Source of the DNA: Clostridiales bacterium
GTDB lineage: Bacteria; Bacillota; Clostridia; Saccharofermentanales; Saccharofermentanaceae
Direction: 5' to 3'
DNA length: 34,800 nt
Assembly: GCA_017428155.1 (NCBI GenBank)
Contig: JAFRRJ010000018.1
Coordinates: 1-34,800, forward strand
Below the pieces are notes generated by a model that worked only from the letters and a program-made list of their open reading frames with translations, was not told the DNA's origin and searched no databases. This document shows, piece by piece, positions 15,479 to 23,725 of the stretch (position 1 is the first letter of the stretch; the number at the start of each line of letters is the position of its first letter). The position numbers were made by a program, and so were the translations under genes.

Positions 15479-15838
15479 TTATGCCTTAGCCTTTGCGGAA
15501 ACAGGAGCCTTCTTCTTGGAGACAGCCTGTGATACCAGTACCATTACGACCCAGGCAACAGTTACGAGTATTGCCATTGCAACGCCGCTCGTGCCCATCT
15601 CATGGAGCATTTCTGCTGCGTCCTCCGCATTTGATGCTGCTGTAAGGAAGGGGAACCACGGTGTGACTTCACCATGCCATACATGCTCGAAAGCAAGGAG
15701 CGCTGAACCGCCCCAGAGCATGGTGTTAAGCCAGTTCATCTTCTTGATGAAGATATTGTCAGAACCTTTCTTGTCTGCTGCGTGTTTTATTACTGTTGTG
15801 ACGATAGCCTCAGTTGTGGGAACCAGAAAACATGCCAT
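15479..15838 (-). CDS. Small membrane protein of the lar operon (subunit A-like, His-containing)
   Basis: The 119-residue protein starts MACFLVPTTEAIV and has membrane helices near 35-50, 58-68 and 80-103, with a basic Ala/Lys tail. FEHVWHGEVTPWFPF carries two histidines near the membrane face that could bind a metal, and a further His lies in EMLHEM. The family is not named to me, although the MACFLVPTTEAI start seems well conserved in anaerobes. The frame allows an ATG at 15856, but AAGGAG lies after that codon and 9 bases before the ATG at 15838, so 15838 is the true start. It is the first gene after the DtxR-like regulator and appears to have its own promoter. Confidence 0.7.
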   Translation of the reverse strand: MACFLVPTTEAIVTTVIKHAADKKGSDNIFIKKMNWLNTMLWGGSALLAFEHVWHGEVTPWFPFLTAASNAEDAAEMLHEMGTSGVAMAILVTVAWVVMVLVSQAVSKKKAPVSAKAKA

Positions 15839-15873
15839 AGGGGTGCTCTCCTTCATTATTTTTTATTGAAATA

Positions 15874-15901
15874 ATTCTAACACAGTATCCTGATAGGTAT
15901 A
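15874..15901 (-). promoter_or_regulatory. Internal promoter and operator-like palindrome of the lar operon
   Basis: The minus strand has TGTTAGAAT (15882-15874), an extended -10. Directly upstream is an imperfect inverted repeat, TATCCT-GAT-AGGTATA (plus strand, 15886-15901), which falls where a -35 box would be. A metal-bound DtxR-type repressor coded by the preceding gene is the obvious candidate to bind it, but that is inferred. Confidence 0.4.
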
Positions 15902-15921
15902 TATCGGTTGTTGACACAAAA

Positions 15922-16326
15922 CTACTTCTTTTTTGACTTGTTGGCACCGCCGTAGTCATCAATGCAGCGGCAAAGCGCCTCAAACGTCTCATCGCTCAGA
16001 TCATGCTCGATCTTGCAGGCATCCTCTTCGGCAACTTCAGGATCCACTCCCAGCGTTACAAAGAAACCTGTGAGCTTCTTATGACGGGTATAGATCTTAT
16101 CTGCGATCTGCATGCCTTTTTCTGTCACGGTTATGAGGCCTGAACTTTCCATCTCGATGTAACCGTCCTCGCGAAGACGCTTCATGGCATTGCTTACACT
16201 CGGCTTGGTAACGCCAAGAAAACCGGCAATGTCGATTGAACGTATATAGCCGTTCCTCTCCTTGAGGATGATCATGGCCTCAAGATAATCTTCTGCTGAT
16301 TTGCCTATATCACTTCTGTTTTTCAT
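15922..16326 (-). CDS. DtxR/MntR-family metal-dependent transcriptional regulator
   Basis: The 134-residue protein has the short MntR-like form without an SH3 domain. It shows SAEDYLEAMIILKERNGYIRSIDIAGFLGVTKPSVSNAMKRLREDGYIEM, the winged helix of the family. A dimerisation and metal-binding helical domain follows, with DKIYTRHKKLTGFFVTLGVDPEVAEEDACKIEHDLSDETFEAL. Metal ligands are expected from the Glu/Asp/His residues here (EEDACKIEHDLS) plus N-terminal residues. Such proteins repress metal genes when loaded with Mn2+, Fe2+ or a related ion. Located at the head of the lar cluster, it may respond to nickel, but the metal cannot be read from sequence. Start: ATG with AAGGTG upstream. Confidence 0.88.
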   Translation of the reverse strand: MKNRSDIGKSAEDYLEAMIILKERNGYIRSIDIAGFLGVTKPSVSNAMKRLREDGYIEMESSGLITVTEKGMQIADKIYTRHKKLTGFFVTLGVDPEVAEEDACKIEHDLSDETFEALCRCIDDYGGANKSKKK

Positions 16327-16487
16327 AAATCTGCACCTTAAAACCTGACCTGCCGGTTAGTCATGGATAATTTTACAATAATTTTACTACCACTTGTTTA
16401 GATATTCTGATATAAATGATGTGTCAGTTACACATTTTCCCATTTCTACAGACATTTTGCGGGCAGGATCCGTTCGAGGTAAACAAG

Positions 16488-17324
16488 ATGCTTATCGAAA
16501 ACAAAACTATGGACGAGGAGCGTGCTCTCTACGGGAGCTCTGAACTTACTGTCAAAAACTGCCGCTTTGACGGCCCTGCCGACGGCGAGAGCGCTCTTAA
16601 GGAAAGCTCGAATGTCACGGTCCTGAATTCTTATTTCAACCTGAGATACCCGCTCTGGCACGTCCGCGGTCTCAACATCTCATCATCCGAGATGACAGGC
16701 AACTGCCGCGCCGCCATGTGGTATTCGGACAAGATCAATATCCGTGATTCCAAGCTCCACGGCATCAAGGCCCTGCGCGAGTGCGAGCATGTCCTGATCA
16801 CAACATCCTCGATCATCTCGCCCGAATTCGGCTGGTCAATGAAATACTTCGGAATGAGCGATACAATGGTCGAATCCGAATACTTCCTCATGAGGTCTTC
16901 CGACATCATCATCAAGAACCTTACCTTGAAGGGAAAATACTCGTTCCAGTATGTCGAGAACTGTGAGATGAGCAATTCCGTCCTTAGCACCAAAGATGCT
17001 TTCTGGCACGCGAAAAACATTAATATCAAAAACACGGTAATAAACGGCGAATACATGGGCTGGTACTCAGAGAATATGACGCTCACAGACTGCACCATAA
17101 AGGGCACCCAACCATTCTGCTACTGCAAGAACTTAAATCTCATAAACTGCCGCATGGAGGAATGTGACCTGGCATTCGAGAGATCCCATGTCAACGCGGA
17201 GATCACAACTCCCGTGCTCAGCATCAAGAATCCCCTTTCAGGGAAGATCACAGTTCCTGCTGTCGGTGAGATCATAAGAGATATTCCCGGCGCTAACGGA
17301 GAAGTAATAGTCAAGCTAAAATAA
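16488..17324 (+). CDS. DUF3737 family parallel beta-helix protein
   Basis: The 278-residue protein matches the DUF3737 pattern: NKTMDEERALYGSSELTVKNCRFDGPADGESALKES, then repeated rungs such as ISSSEMTGNCRAAMWYSDKINIRDS and ENMTLTDCTIKGTQPFCYCKNLNLINC. Regular N/C-rich turns every 20 or so residues indicate a right-handed parallel beta-helix. Its function is unknown and no secretion signal is seen. The frame opens at 16416, but that codon overlaps the likely -10. CGAGGT with an 8-base gap precedes the ATG at 16488. Its stop abuts the stop of the minus-strand lipoprotein gene with no bases between. TGATATAAA at 16408-16416 is a plausible extended -10. Confidence 0.85.
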   Translation: MLIENKTMDEERALYGSSELTVKNCRFDGPADGESALKESSNVTVLNSYFNLRYPLWHVRGLNISSSEMTGNCRAAMWYSDKINIRDSKLHGIKALRECEHVLITTSSIISPEFGWSMKYFGMSDTMVESEYFLMRSSDIIIKNLTLKGKYSFQYVENCEMSNSVLSTKDAFWHAKNINIKNTVINGEYMGWYSENMTLTDCTIKGTQPFCYCKNLNLINCRMEECDLAFERSHVNAEITTPVLSIKNPLSGKITVPAVGEIIRDIPGANGEVIVKLK

Positions 17325-19565
17325 TCAGGTTTCCGATTCTGACACGTGCTTGTTAATACGGTCACAAATGACCTTAACAGTCTGGTCAGCATCGCCATTT
17401 CTGCTGAGATATGTATTTGTCTCTTCTATCAGTATTGTGTATATGGTTCTGTCAAACCTGTATAAGGTATTATTGTCCGCAACAAATTCCCGGGCTTTGA
17501 CCCTAAACTCCTCAAGTGAATCCTTATCGCAAAGAGGATCTATAACGGATACCTGTTCTTCCTCCGAAGCTGCATTATGTGTTCCGTTCGACATCTCTCC
17601 GATAATCCTGTTTATCTCATCTATATAAGCATCAAATTCCGAATCAGAAAACAAGGTGTATTCCGCAAGTATCTTTCCGGCTTTTTCTTTGCCTAAGGAA
17701 TTTACAAAATCGTCGATCTGACTTTGCATTGAATCCTTGTTTACCGGAAAACTCATTTTCCTCTGGACCTCATCTGACAGGAGCAGATCAAGTATCTTTA
17801 TGCAATCATCAACATTTGAGCTCGAAGAACTGACTCCTACATAATACCCGGGATTTACCGCCAAAGATTCGTATCCCCAAGGTGCGCAGAAACCAAGGCA
17901 ATGAGGATAATAGCAAAAATATGAATATAATTCTTCAACGCTTCTTACGGTCAGGCTGTTGAATACCATGTTCCCGTTCTGTATCTCATAAGCAGCTGAT
18001 TCGGTCTCATAATAGTCATCTCTGTATTTTGAGCACAGGTTCAGCATCTCATGAACGGTTTTCCCGGAAAGGCTTCCTTTATCATCGATTTCCTTCAGGA
18101 TTATGCCGCAGTACTCATCAACGATCGTTTCAGTTGTCTGGCCGGCAAAGATCTCTTTAGCGTCAAGATCCATATATGACAGTTCTTTCAAGGAATCCTC
18201 ATCCAGGAACTTATCGTTATACAGATATGCATTTACCGAATACTCGGGAAAGATACAATAATCCATCAGACCGCTCAGTCCATCGTTTATAACATCTTTA
18301 TTCAGACTGCTGTTATCCAGATTCAATAAATATCCTTCGCTTATGAGCGGATCCTTTAACTGATCATCGAAAACGATCAGGTCGTATGTCTTGTTCGTAA
18401 TGATATCCAGATAATCTTTAGCTGCAAATCTTCCGTTAACCGCTTTATCAAGACAGATATAATAACCTGCGCCGCTGCGGTTGGCATACTGGAAGATGTT
18501 CTCGTTGTATAACTCTCCCAATATACAGACAGATATCTTTTTCTTCGCATTTTCTGAAGGAGTGATAATGCTGACAGCGAATGTATCTTGGTTGTCAAGG
18601 CCGGTATAATACATTGCGGTCTTGAGCTGTCCGTTATCACTGATAATATAAGGCGGAAGCTCAGTTCCGTAATCATAAGTATTTACGATTGTTTTCGCCT
18701 CACATTTTTCGATATCGACATCAAATATGCCTTCTCGTGTAGACAATAACAGGTGCTTGTCATCTTTAACAAACAGACTTGCATCGCCATATAATAATTC
18801 TTCAAAGTTGTTTGAATAGTAATCGATAATAATCTCGCGTTTTACCGACATTGACGTCAGATCAAGCTCTTTGAGCTTCAGCTTATTGAGCTGCATGGTA
18901 TCTCCGGGTCTGCCGGTCTGTGGTTCGGTTGCAGGCTTGCTTTCAACTGTATATATTTTTCTTCCCTTCGAAGCTACACCGCAAATAGTGTTATCCGTAG
19001 AATAAAGTTTGTCACTCTTTCCATCTGCTTTGAAAGACGCAATGCTGTTTTCCGTGGCAAGCAAATATCCACCGTCACAGGATATGACATCATTAACATA
19101 AGATTGCAGTTCCACACCATAAAGATCCGTTATCAAGCCCTGATCTATGATAGCTGTCATATCATTCCCGGACGGGTCAGCTATCAGCGCCAGAAGCTGT
19201 CTGTCATCAATCAGCGCAAATCCGTGAAAGGACAGATCCAGATTATATTCTGCATTAACAGACATTTTCTCATTTCCGTCGGGATCAGTTATCTTCACAT
19301 AGAGCTTGCCAAGCGCATAATAAGCGGAAATATCACATCCGCTGTCTACCGTATGAAACTCAGAAACTGCATCTGTTCCTATGAAAGCAACAGCTTCTTT
19401 TCTTTGATCAGAATAGTACTGTTCATATTCCGTAAAAGAGATATCGCAGTCGGGATGATCTATAGAACTGATGGTAATGCTTTTACTTCTCTGACATCCG
19501 GGTATAAACAGTGCTATACAGACCTGACAGACAACCAATGCAAATGTCTGAACTTTATGCTTCAC
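17325..19565 (-). CDS. Large lipoprotein with solute-binding-like C-terminal half
   Basis: The 746-residue protein has a lipoprotein signal: basic MKHK, hydrophobic core, then FIPGC with Cys24 as the lipidated residue. It is therefore expected on the outer face of the cytoplasmic membrane. Residues about 60-330 contain repeated strand-turn segments like a beta-propeller sensor. The remainder (about 345-650) resembles extracellular solute-binding proteins, with DYLDIITNKTYDLIVFDDQLKDP and a CIKILDLLLSDEVQRKMSFPVNKD segment typical of family 1 C-termini. The start is GTG at 19565, overlapping the upstream ATPase stop by 11 bases. Its place in an FtsX-type ABC operon suggests a substrate- or peptide-sensing partner rather than a sugar importer. 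Confidence 0.75.
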   Translation of the reverse strand: MKHKVQTFALVVCQVCIALFIPGCQRSKSITISSIDHPDCDISFTEYEQYYSDQRKEAVAFIGTDAVSEFHTVDSGCDISAYYALGKLYVKITDPDGNEKMSVNAEYNLDLSFHGFALIDDRQLLALIADPSGNDMTAIIDQGLITDLYGVELQSYVNDVISCDGGYLLATENSIASFKADGKSDKLYSTDNTICGVASKGRKIYTVESKPATEPQTGRPGDTMQLNKLKLKELDLTSMSVKREIIIDYYSNNFEELLYGDASLFVKDDKHLLLSTREGIFDVDIEKCEAKTIVNTYDYGTELPPYIISDNGQLKTAMYYTGLDNQDTFAVSIITPSENAKKKISVCILGELYNENIFQYANRSGAGYYICLDKAVNGRFAAKDYLDIITNKTYDLIVFDDQLKDPLISEGYLLNLDNSSLNKDVINDGLSGLMDYCIFPEYSVNAYLYNDKFLDEDSLKELSYMDLDAKEIFAGQTTETIVDEYCGIILKEIDDKGSLSGKTVHEMLNLCSKYRDDYYETESAAYEIQNGNMVFNSLTVRSVEELYSYFCYYPHCLGFCAPWGYESLAVNPGYYVGVSSSSSNVDDCIKILDLLLSDEVQRKMSFPVNKDSMQSQIDDFVNSLGKEKAGKILAEYTLFSDSEFDAYIDEINRIIGEMSNGTHNAASEEEQVSVIDPLCDKDSLEEFRVKAREFVADNNTLYRFDRTIYTILIEETNTYLSRNGDADQTVKVICDRINKHVSESET

Positions 19566-20226
19566 AGATATGCCCGTCCTTGATATGGATATTTCTGTCC
19601 GAATAATTCTCGAACATCTTATTGTGCGTAACGACTATTACCGTTGTTCCCTGTTCCTTTACTTTAAGGAGGAGCTTAAGGATCTCCTCAGAACTTGCCG
19701 AATCCAAAGCCCCCGTCGGCTCATCACAAAGAATGACAGACGGATCGCACATAAGCGCCCTCGCAAGTGCCACCTTCTGTTTCTGCCCGCCGGAAAGGTT
19801 GCTTACCCTTCTTTTAAGATATTTGGACATGCCGACTTCTTCAAGCCTCTTGTTTATGATGTCTTTAAACTCGTTTGGCTTATACTTCGAAAAGTATAAC
19901 GGAATCTTAAGATTGTCTTCGACGCTCCTGTATGGAATCAATGCATAATCCTGGAACAGGAAGCCGATATTATCATTCCTGAAGCGGGACTGTGCATTAT
20001 CCTTCATTTTCCCGATTTCCACATCGTCATAAGTTATAGTTCCTTCGGTAGGGGTATCCATTGCTCCAATAAGATGCAGCAGTGTGGATTTGCCCGATCC
20101 GGAAACTCCGAAAATACAGATGAACTCTCCCTGTCCGATCTTCAGATCAACATTTGACAGAGCCTTTACTTCTTCATCTTTACCCGCATTGTATGTCTTC
20201 CCGACATTCTTTAATTCAATAACCAT
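19555..20226 (-). CDS. ABC transporter ATP-binding protein (MacB/LolD type)
   Basis: The 223-residue ATPase has Walker A GVSGSGKST, Q-loop GFLFQDYAL, signature NLSGGQKQKVALARAL, Walker B VILCDEPTGALD and the H-loop in VIVVTHNK. These are the features of the MacB/LolD/FtsE branch, which works with FtsX-fold permeases in mechanotransmission or export rather than classical import. It would power the two permeases coded just upstream. The ATG at 20226 overlaps the permease stop by 11 bases, and the lipoprotein start overlaps its own end, so the operon is tightly coupled. Confidence 0.93.
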   Translation of the reverse strand: MVIELKNVGKTYNAGKDEEVKALSNVDLKIGQGEFICIFGVSGSGKSTLLHLIGAMDTPTEGTITYDDVEIGKMKDNAQSRFRNDNIGFLFQDYALIPYRSVEDNLKIPLYFSKYKPNEFKDIINKRLEEVGMSKYLKRRVSNLSGGQKQKVALARALMCDPSVILCDEPTGALDSASSEEILKLLLKVKEQGTTVIVVTHNKMFENYSDRNIHIKDGHICEA

Positions 20227-21241
20227 CTTTAGCCGCCTTTGCTAATATGAATAATCCTGAAGTCACCAAAACTGCTGCCAAATATCCCGCCAGCACCAAC
20301 AAATAAAATGCAAAAGCGGAACCGCCATATGAAAACAAATCCTTAGAGAATGCAGCAAACACCCAATATAAAACCGAACCGCACAAAACTGATACTGTTA
20401 ACACAAACATCACATGATCAAGGATATACCGTGCAATTATCATTTTCGATGCGCCACAGTATCTCATTATCCTGTATTCCTCGCGTCTGTTCACCACCAG
20501 CATGAGTGTCAGTCTGGCAAAGCACAGACAAGAAAGGATTGCCATTATATAAATCAAACGGACTTCATCAGAATTCATGACTTTGGATGCTGAAGAAATT
20601 CTGTCAGGCAAATATTTCACGGCAGTTATGCCATTATCTACAAATGATTTATTCAGAGCATCAAGCTCGCCGTCACTCATCCGTTCGTCCTTGTAGATTG
20701 ACAAGAGAATGCTGTCGCTCCTTGCCACATCCCAAAAATCATCCATGTTCAAACACAGAACTTCCACTATTTCTACAGGAAGACATAACTGAATATTCTG
20801 TTGGCCTATGACTTCAAACTCTTTATCTCCAACAACAACACTATTGACGTCCGGACTGTTTATATCAATGAAATTGTCGTAAAAAAACACTGTCGAAAGA
20901 TATGCAATTTCATTCTTGTTCACCACGGTTATAGGCATGCCGATATTCCTGTTTTCCGAAATCGGCGTTAGAAACGAGACCAATACATAATCGTTCTCTT
21001 CTGACGCTACCAGAATATCTGAGTAATCATCAATTGATTGAACGATTGAATCAACCTTAGACCTGTCATCAGTATAAATCCTGAATGTATAAGTCGTATC
21101 CTCAATAGATAAGCGGTCATACCCGTTATCATAAATGATCTCACCTATGACAAGAAGCATAATAAACAACAAGATACTATACATAGCAAACGACGCTATA
21201 TGAAGTAAGATATGATTTTTTATGTAGGACAGTAACAGCAT
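20216..21241 (-). CDS. FtsX-like ABC permease (shorter subunit)
   Basis: The 341-residue membrane protein has one N-terminal helix (about 12-34), a long extracytoplasmic region (about 35-230), and three C-terminal helices (about 232-255, 280-305, 312-335). This is the four-helix FtsX/MacB topology. RREEYRIMRYCGASKMIIARYILDH is the typical cytoplasmic coupling loop of FtsX-like permeases. GGGAG lies 7 bases before the ATG. It follows the longer permease with a 4-base gap, so the transporter is probably a heterodimer of the two. Confidence 0.85.
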   Translation of the reverse strand: MLLLSYIKNHILLHIASFAMYSILLFIMLLVIGEIIYDNGYDRLSIEDTTYTFRIYTDDRSKVDSIVQSIDDYSDILVASEENDYVLVSFLTPISENRNIGMPITVVNKNEIAYLSTVFFYDNFIDINSPDVNSVVVGDKEFEVIGQQNIQLCLPVEIVEVLCLNMDDFWDVARSDSILLSIYKDERMSDGELDALNKSFVDNGITAVKYLPDRISSASKVMNSDEVRLIYIMAILSCLCFARLTLMLVVNRREEYRIMRYCGASKMIIARYILDHVMFVLTVSVLCGSVLYWVFAAFSKDLFSYGGSAFAFYLLVLAGYLAAVLVTSGLFILAKAAKDGY

Positions 21242-21245
21242 GGTT

Positions 21246-22550
21246 TCACTCCCTGTCCCGGTATAAGCTGACCGGAGATGAACGCCTATACATCAGGTAA
21301 TAGATGAGCACGCCGATGCTATAGATAATTATGTAAACTACTATCAGCATCAAGAAAGTTTTCCATCTGATTACGTTGAATTCTGTCTTCCAGTATTTTT
21401 CATAAAGTGCCCAGCCGGAAAAACCTGAAAGACCTCCTATGATGATGCTGAAATAGTAAGGCAACACAGATAACAATATTGCCGTCTTCCATGGACAACC
21501 GCTTATGACGAATATTCCAAGCTCTTTCCTTTTATATGTATACCAGCTCAAAAATATGGTGATCATGACGCATAAAGTCAACAGACTTATGGCCAAACTG
21601 AAAGTCTTTATCATTCTAATCTCGTCTTTGTGGTTGGCAAGATAATTATCGAGCAGCCTCTCGTAGGATATCAGATCCTGAGGATTCAATCCGCACTGCT
21701 TTATATCATTGAAGATAACTGTCTGTTCTGCCCCGTCTTCGGGAGTAATAATATACAGACATGGAGAATCTTCATTAGAATTAACAAGCTGTCCATTCGC
21801 ACTTAAAACCGAGCACACGCCTAAATAAATCCTATGTCCTTCAACCTGCTGGGTTTCTCCTGTGCCTTCTAAGGGGTCACAGACCGTCGTAAAAACCAGG
21901 GACAAATCAACCAGACTTCTGTTTGAATTTATCACCATCTCGTCGCTTCTGATAAAACCGTCTACGACTACGTCTATAACAGCTTCAGAATAAGGCGTAT
22001 GCGCGTCAGAAGGAAAATAGATAATACTCAGGTTTATGTGATCGCCAACCTTGTATTCCTTTCTGGCCGTTTCATCCAACAGCACATGATTCGGTTTAAG
22101 CGAAGTAATCGGAACGTCATTGATGTCATGAACAGTCAATATCCTGGAAGGATCCTTGTGGCTGTCTGAAAGATTATAAAGACAAAAACCGGTTTCCCAA
22201 TTTTCAGAGTTGCCGACAACAAAGTCACTTACAACACCGCCTCCCGAGAAATAGTTCAAGACTGTTACATCCTTGATGCTCTCAGAATCGATAAGGCTGT
22301 TTAACAATTCCCTGTTTTCAGCATCTGATCTCAGAAAACCGGCTAATCCTCCTTGAAAAAAATATCGGCCTTCCAAATGCATCTCGTGAGATCTGACAAT
22401 AATCTTGTTAAACCTAGACACTTCGGAAATCATGTAGCAATTAGAGAATGATACAAGAGAAAACAACAGTATCAGAAAAATAACTGTTGCCTTCGATGCA
22501 GATACAAGCTCTGCCAAAAAACGCAAATAATTTCTGCGGTTATGCTTCAT
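21246..22550 (-). CDS. FtsX-like ABC permease (longer subunit)
   Basis: The 434-residue protein has the same topology as its neighbour: a first helix at about 17-38, a large outer domain to about 325, then three helices (about 327-348, 360-385, 400-425). YKRKELGIFVISGCPWKTAILLSVLPYY is the FtsX-type coupling loop. It is the first structural gene of the four-gene operon. No convincing Shine-Dalgarno sequence precedes the ATG at 22550. That is unusual here and suggests translation depends on the structured leader upstream. By eye the operon looks richer in A+T than the flanking lar and importer genes, which hints at horizontal gain. Confidence 0.82.
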   Translation of the reverse strand: MKHNRRNYLRFLAELVSASKATVIFLILLFSLVSFSNCYMISEVSRFNKIIVRSHEMHLEGRYFFQGGLAGFLRSDAENRELLNSLIDSESIKDVTVLNYFSGGGVVSDFVVGNSENWETGFCLYNLSDSHKDPSRILTVHDINDVPITSLKPNHVLLDETARKEYKVGDHINLSIIYFPSDAHTPYSEAVIDVVVDGFIRSDEMVINSNRSLVDLSLVFTTVCDPLEGTGETQQVEGHRIYLGVCSVLSANGQLVNSNEDSPCLYIITPEDGAEQTVIFNDIKQCGLNPQDLISYERLLDNYLANHKDEIRMIKTFSLAISLLTLCVMITIFLSWYTYKRKELGIFVISGCPWKTAILLSVLPYYFSIIIGGLSGFSGWALYEKYWKTEFNVIRWKTFLMLIVVYIIIYSIGVLIYYLMYRRSSPVSLYRDRE

Positions 22551-22628
22551 CAGTCAGTTATAGGCTCAATCTAAGATAAGTGCTGTTGTGAACGGATATA
22601 CAAAATCAGAATGCTGTGAATGTACACA

Positions 22629-22679
22629 TCACGGGAAACGGCTGCGGACACCCGCAGTCAGCACTATTACTCTATTCAT
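22629..22679 (-). CDS. Possible 16-residue leader peptide of the ABC operon
   Basis: ATG 22679 is preceded by GGGAGG (22694-22689) with a 9-base gap, the best ribosome site in this leader, and the frame MNRVIVLTAGVRSRFP ends at TGA 22629. The hairpin CTGCGG-GTGT-CCGCAG (22657-22642) lies inside it. GTGCTG (22664-22659) can also pair with CAGCAC (22585-22580). The first permease gene lacks its own ribosome site, so ribosome occupancy of this ORF may control it, as in drug-sensing leaders. This could also be chance. Confidence 0.4.
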   Translation of the reverse strand: MNRVIVLTAGVRSRFP

Positions 22680-22722
22680 TCCTATTTTCCTCCCAAGAAA
22701 AAGTGACCTTATGGTCGAAAAG

Positions 22723-22752
22723 AGCATATCACGCGCTTTATTTTAGTGTCAA
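22723..22752 (-). promoter_or_regulatory. Promoter of the FtsX-type ABC operon
   Basis: The minus strand has TTGACA (22752-22747), an 18-base spacer, and TATGCT (22728-22723) preceded by TGA as an extended -10. It lies just beyond the stop of the channel gene. The transcript start near 22716 gives a leader of about 165 bases. Confidence 0.75.
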
Positions 22753-22761
22753 GAATTCTTG

Positions 22762-23610
22762 TTATTCTTTATCCTTCATCACAACATTAACGTAGTTGAA
22801 CGGTATCTCGATGCCTTCTCTGATGAATGCATCGTTGACACGCTTGTTGATGTCGCTCTTAACGAGCAGGGCTGATGAGCTCTGCTTGAAGTAGATGATC
22901 ATTGAAAGAACAAGGCTGCTGTCTGCAAATGAATCGAAGAATACGGGGCCGTACTCATTGTCTTTTCCTGCCGGAACCGTCAATTCCGAATTGATCACTT
23001 CATTCTTTATAACTTCGGAAGCTTTCTCAATGTCAGTTCCGTATGCGACATTGAAGTCCATCCTGACAGATCTTAACTTCTTGTAGCTTGTATCCCTGAT
23101 CATAAGGGAATTGATCTTGCTGTTGGGAACAATGATATCCACGGTGCCCAGACTTCTGAGAACAACATGTCTCGGTGTGATGTCAGCAACAACACCGGAA
23201 GTACCGTTCTCCAGTTCGATCCAGTCGCCGATCTCAAAAGGCTTGTTAAGCGTGATCGCAATACCGCTGAAGAAGTCTCCTAATACAGGCTGTGCCGCAA
23301 GACCTGCAACCGCACCGATTATCGCGGTTCCCTGGAAGAGGACCTTGCCGATATCCGTGGTTGCCGTAGAGCTTACGAGAACCCAGATTACCGCAACAAG
23401 GATTATCGCAGTTCTGATGATGTTCTGGGTGAAACGGATGGTGAGGTTCTTCTTATCCTTGAGCTTGCTCTTTACGAACTTGCCGTATATATGCAGGATT
23501 ATCGTTGTGGCGATTGCCGCTATAACCGCATAGATCAGGAGTTCAAGGATCTGACCCAATGTGGTCGTTTTGTCCAGTAAAGATAAGATGTCAGGTATTT
23601 TATCGAACAT
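22762..23610 (-). CDS. MscS-family mechanosensitive channel
   Basis: The 282-residue protein has the MscS layout. Three N-terminal helices come first, the third being the glycine/alanine-rich pore helix in LFQGTAIIGAVAGLAAQPVLGDFFSGIAI. The beta domain follows, with PFEIGDWIELENGTSGVVADITPRHVVLRSLGTVDIIVPNSKI, and then the C-terminal alpha/beta cage part. It should open under membrane tension to release solutes during hypo-osmotic shock. The frame extends to 23631 by a TTG, but GAGG with a 6-base gap serves the ATG at 23610. It appears to be a single gene, although the ABC operon follows on the same strand with its own promoter. Confidence 0.9.
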   Translation of the reverse strand: MFDKIPDILSLLDKTTTLGQILELLIYAVIAAIATTIILHIYGKFVKSKLKDKKNLTIRFTQNIIRTAIILVAVIWVLVSSTATTDIGKVLFQGTAIIGAVAGLAAQPVLGDFFSGIAITLNKPFEIGDWIELENGTSGVVADITPRHVVLRSLGTVDIIVPNSKINSLMIRDTSYKKLRSVRMDFNVAYGTDIEKASEVIKNEVINSELTVPAGKDNEYGPVFFDSFADSSLVLSMIIYFKQSSSALLVKSDINKRVNDAFIREGIEIPFNYVNVVMKDKE

Positions 23611-23685
23611 AATAAACCTCTGCCAAATCAAGTTACTTCATCAGTATAGATAATATAACAGAATTTCATTATCGGGATAAGGGTG

Positions 23686-23691
23686 TATAAT
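23686..23691 (+). promoter_or_regulatory. -10 box of the NMT1-type ABC importer operon
   Basis: TATAAT at 23686-23691, with no good -35 visible, predicts a start near 23698 and a 28-base leader before the substrate-binding protein gene. Confidence 0.5.
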
Positions 23692-23725
23692 CATGGCGAT
23701 TTTACATTAGAAAGAAGGAAATCTT

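Noticed and set aside
16416..16487. Longer start for the DUF3737 protein
   Set aside because: The ATG overlaps the likely -10 box and the extra residues do not resemble the family; CGAGGT serves the ATG at 16488.
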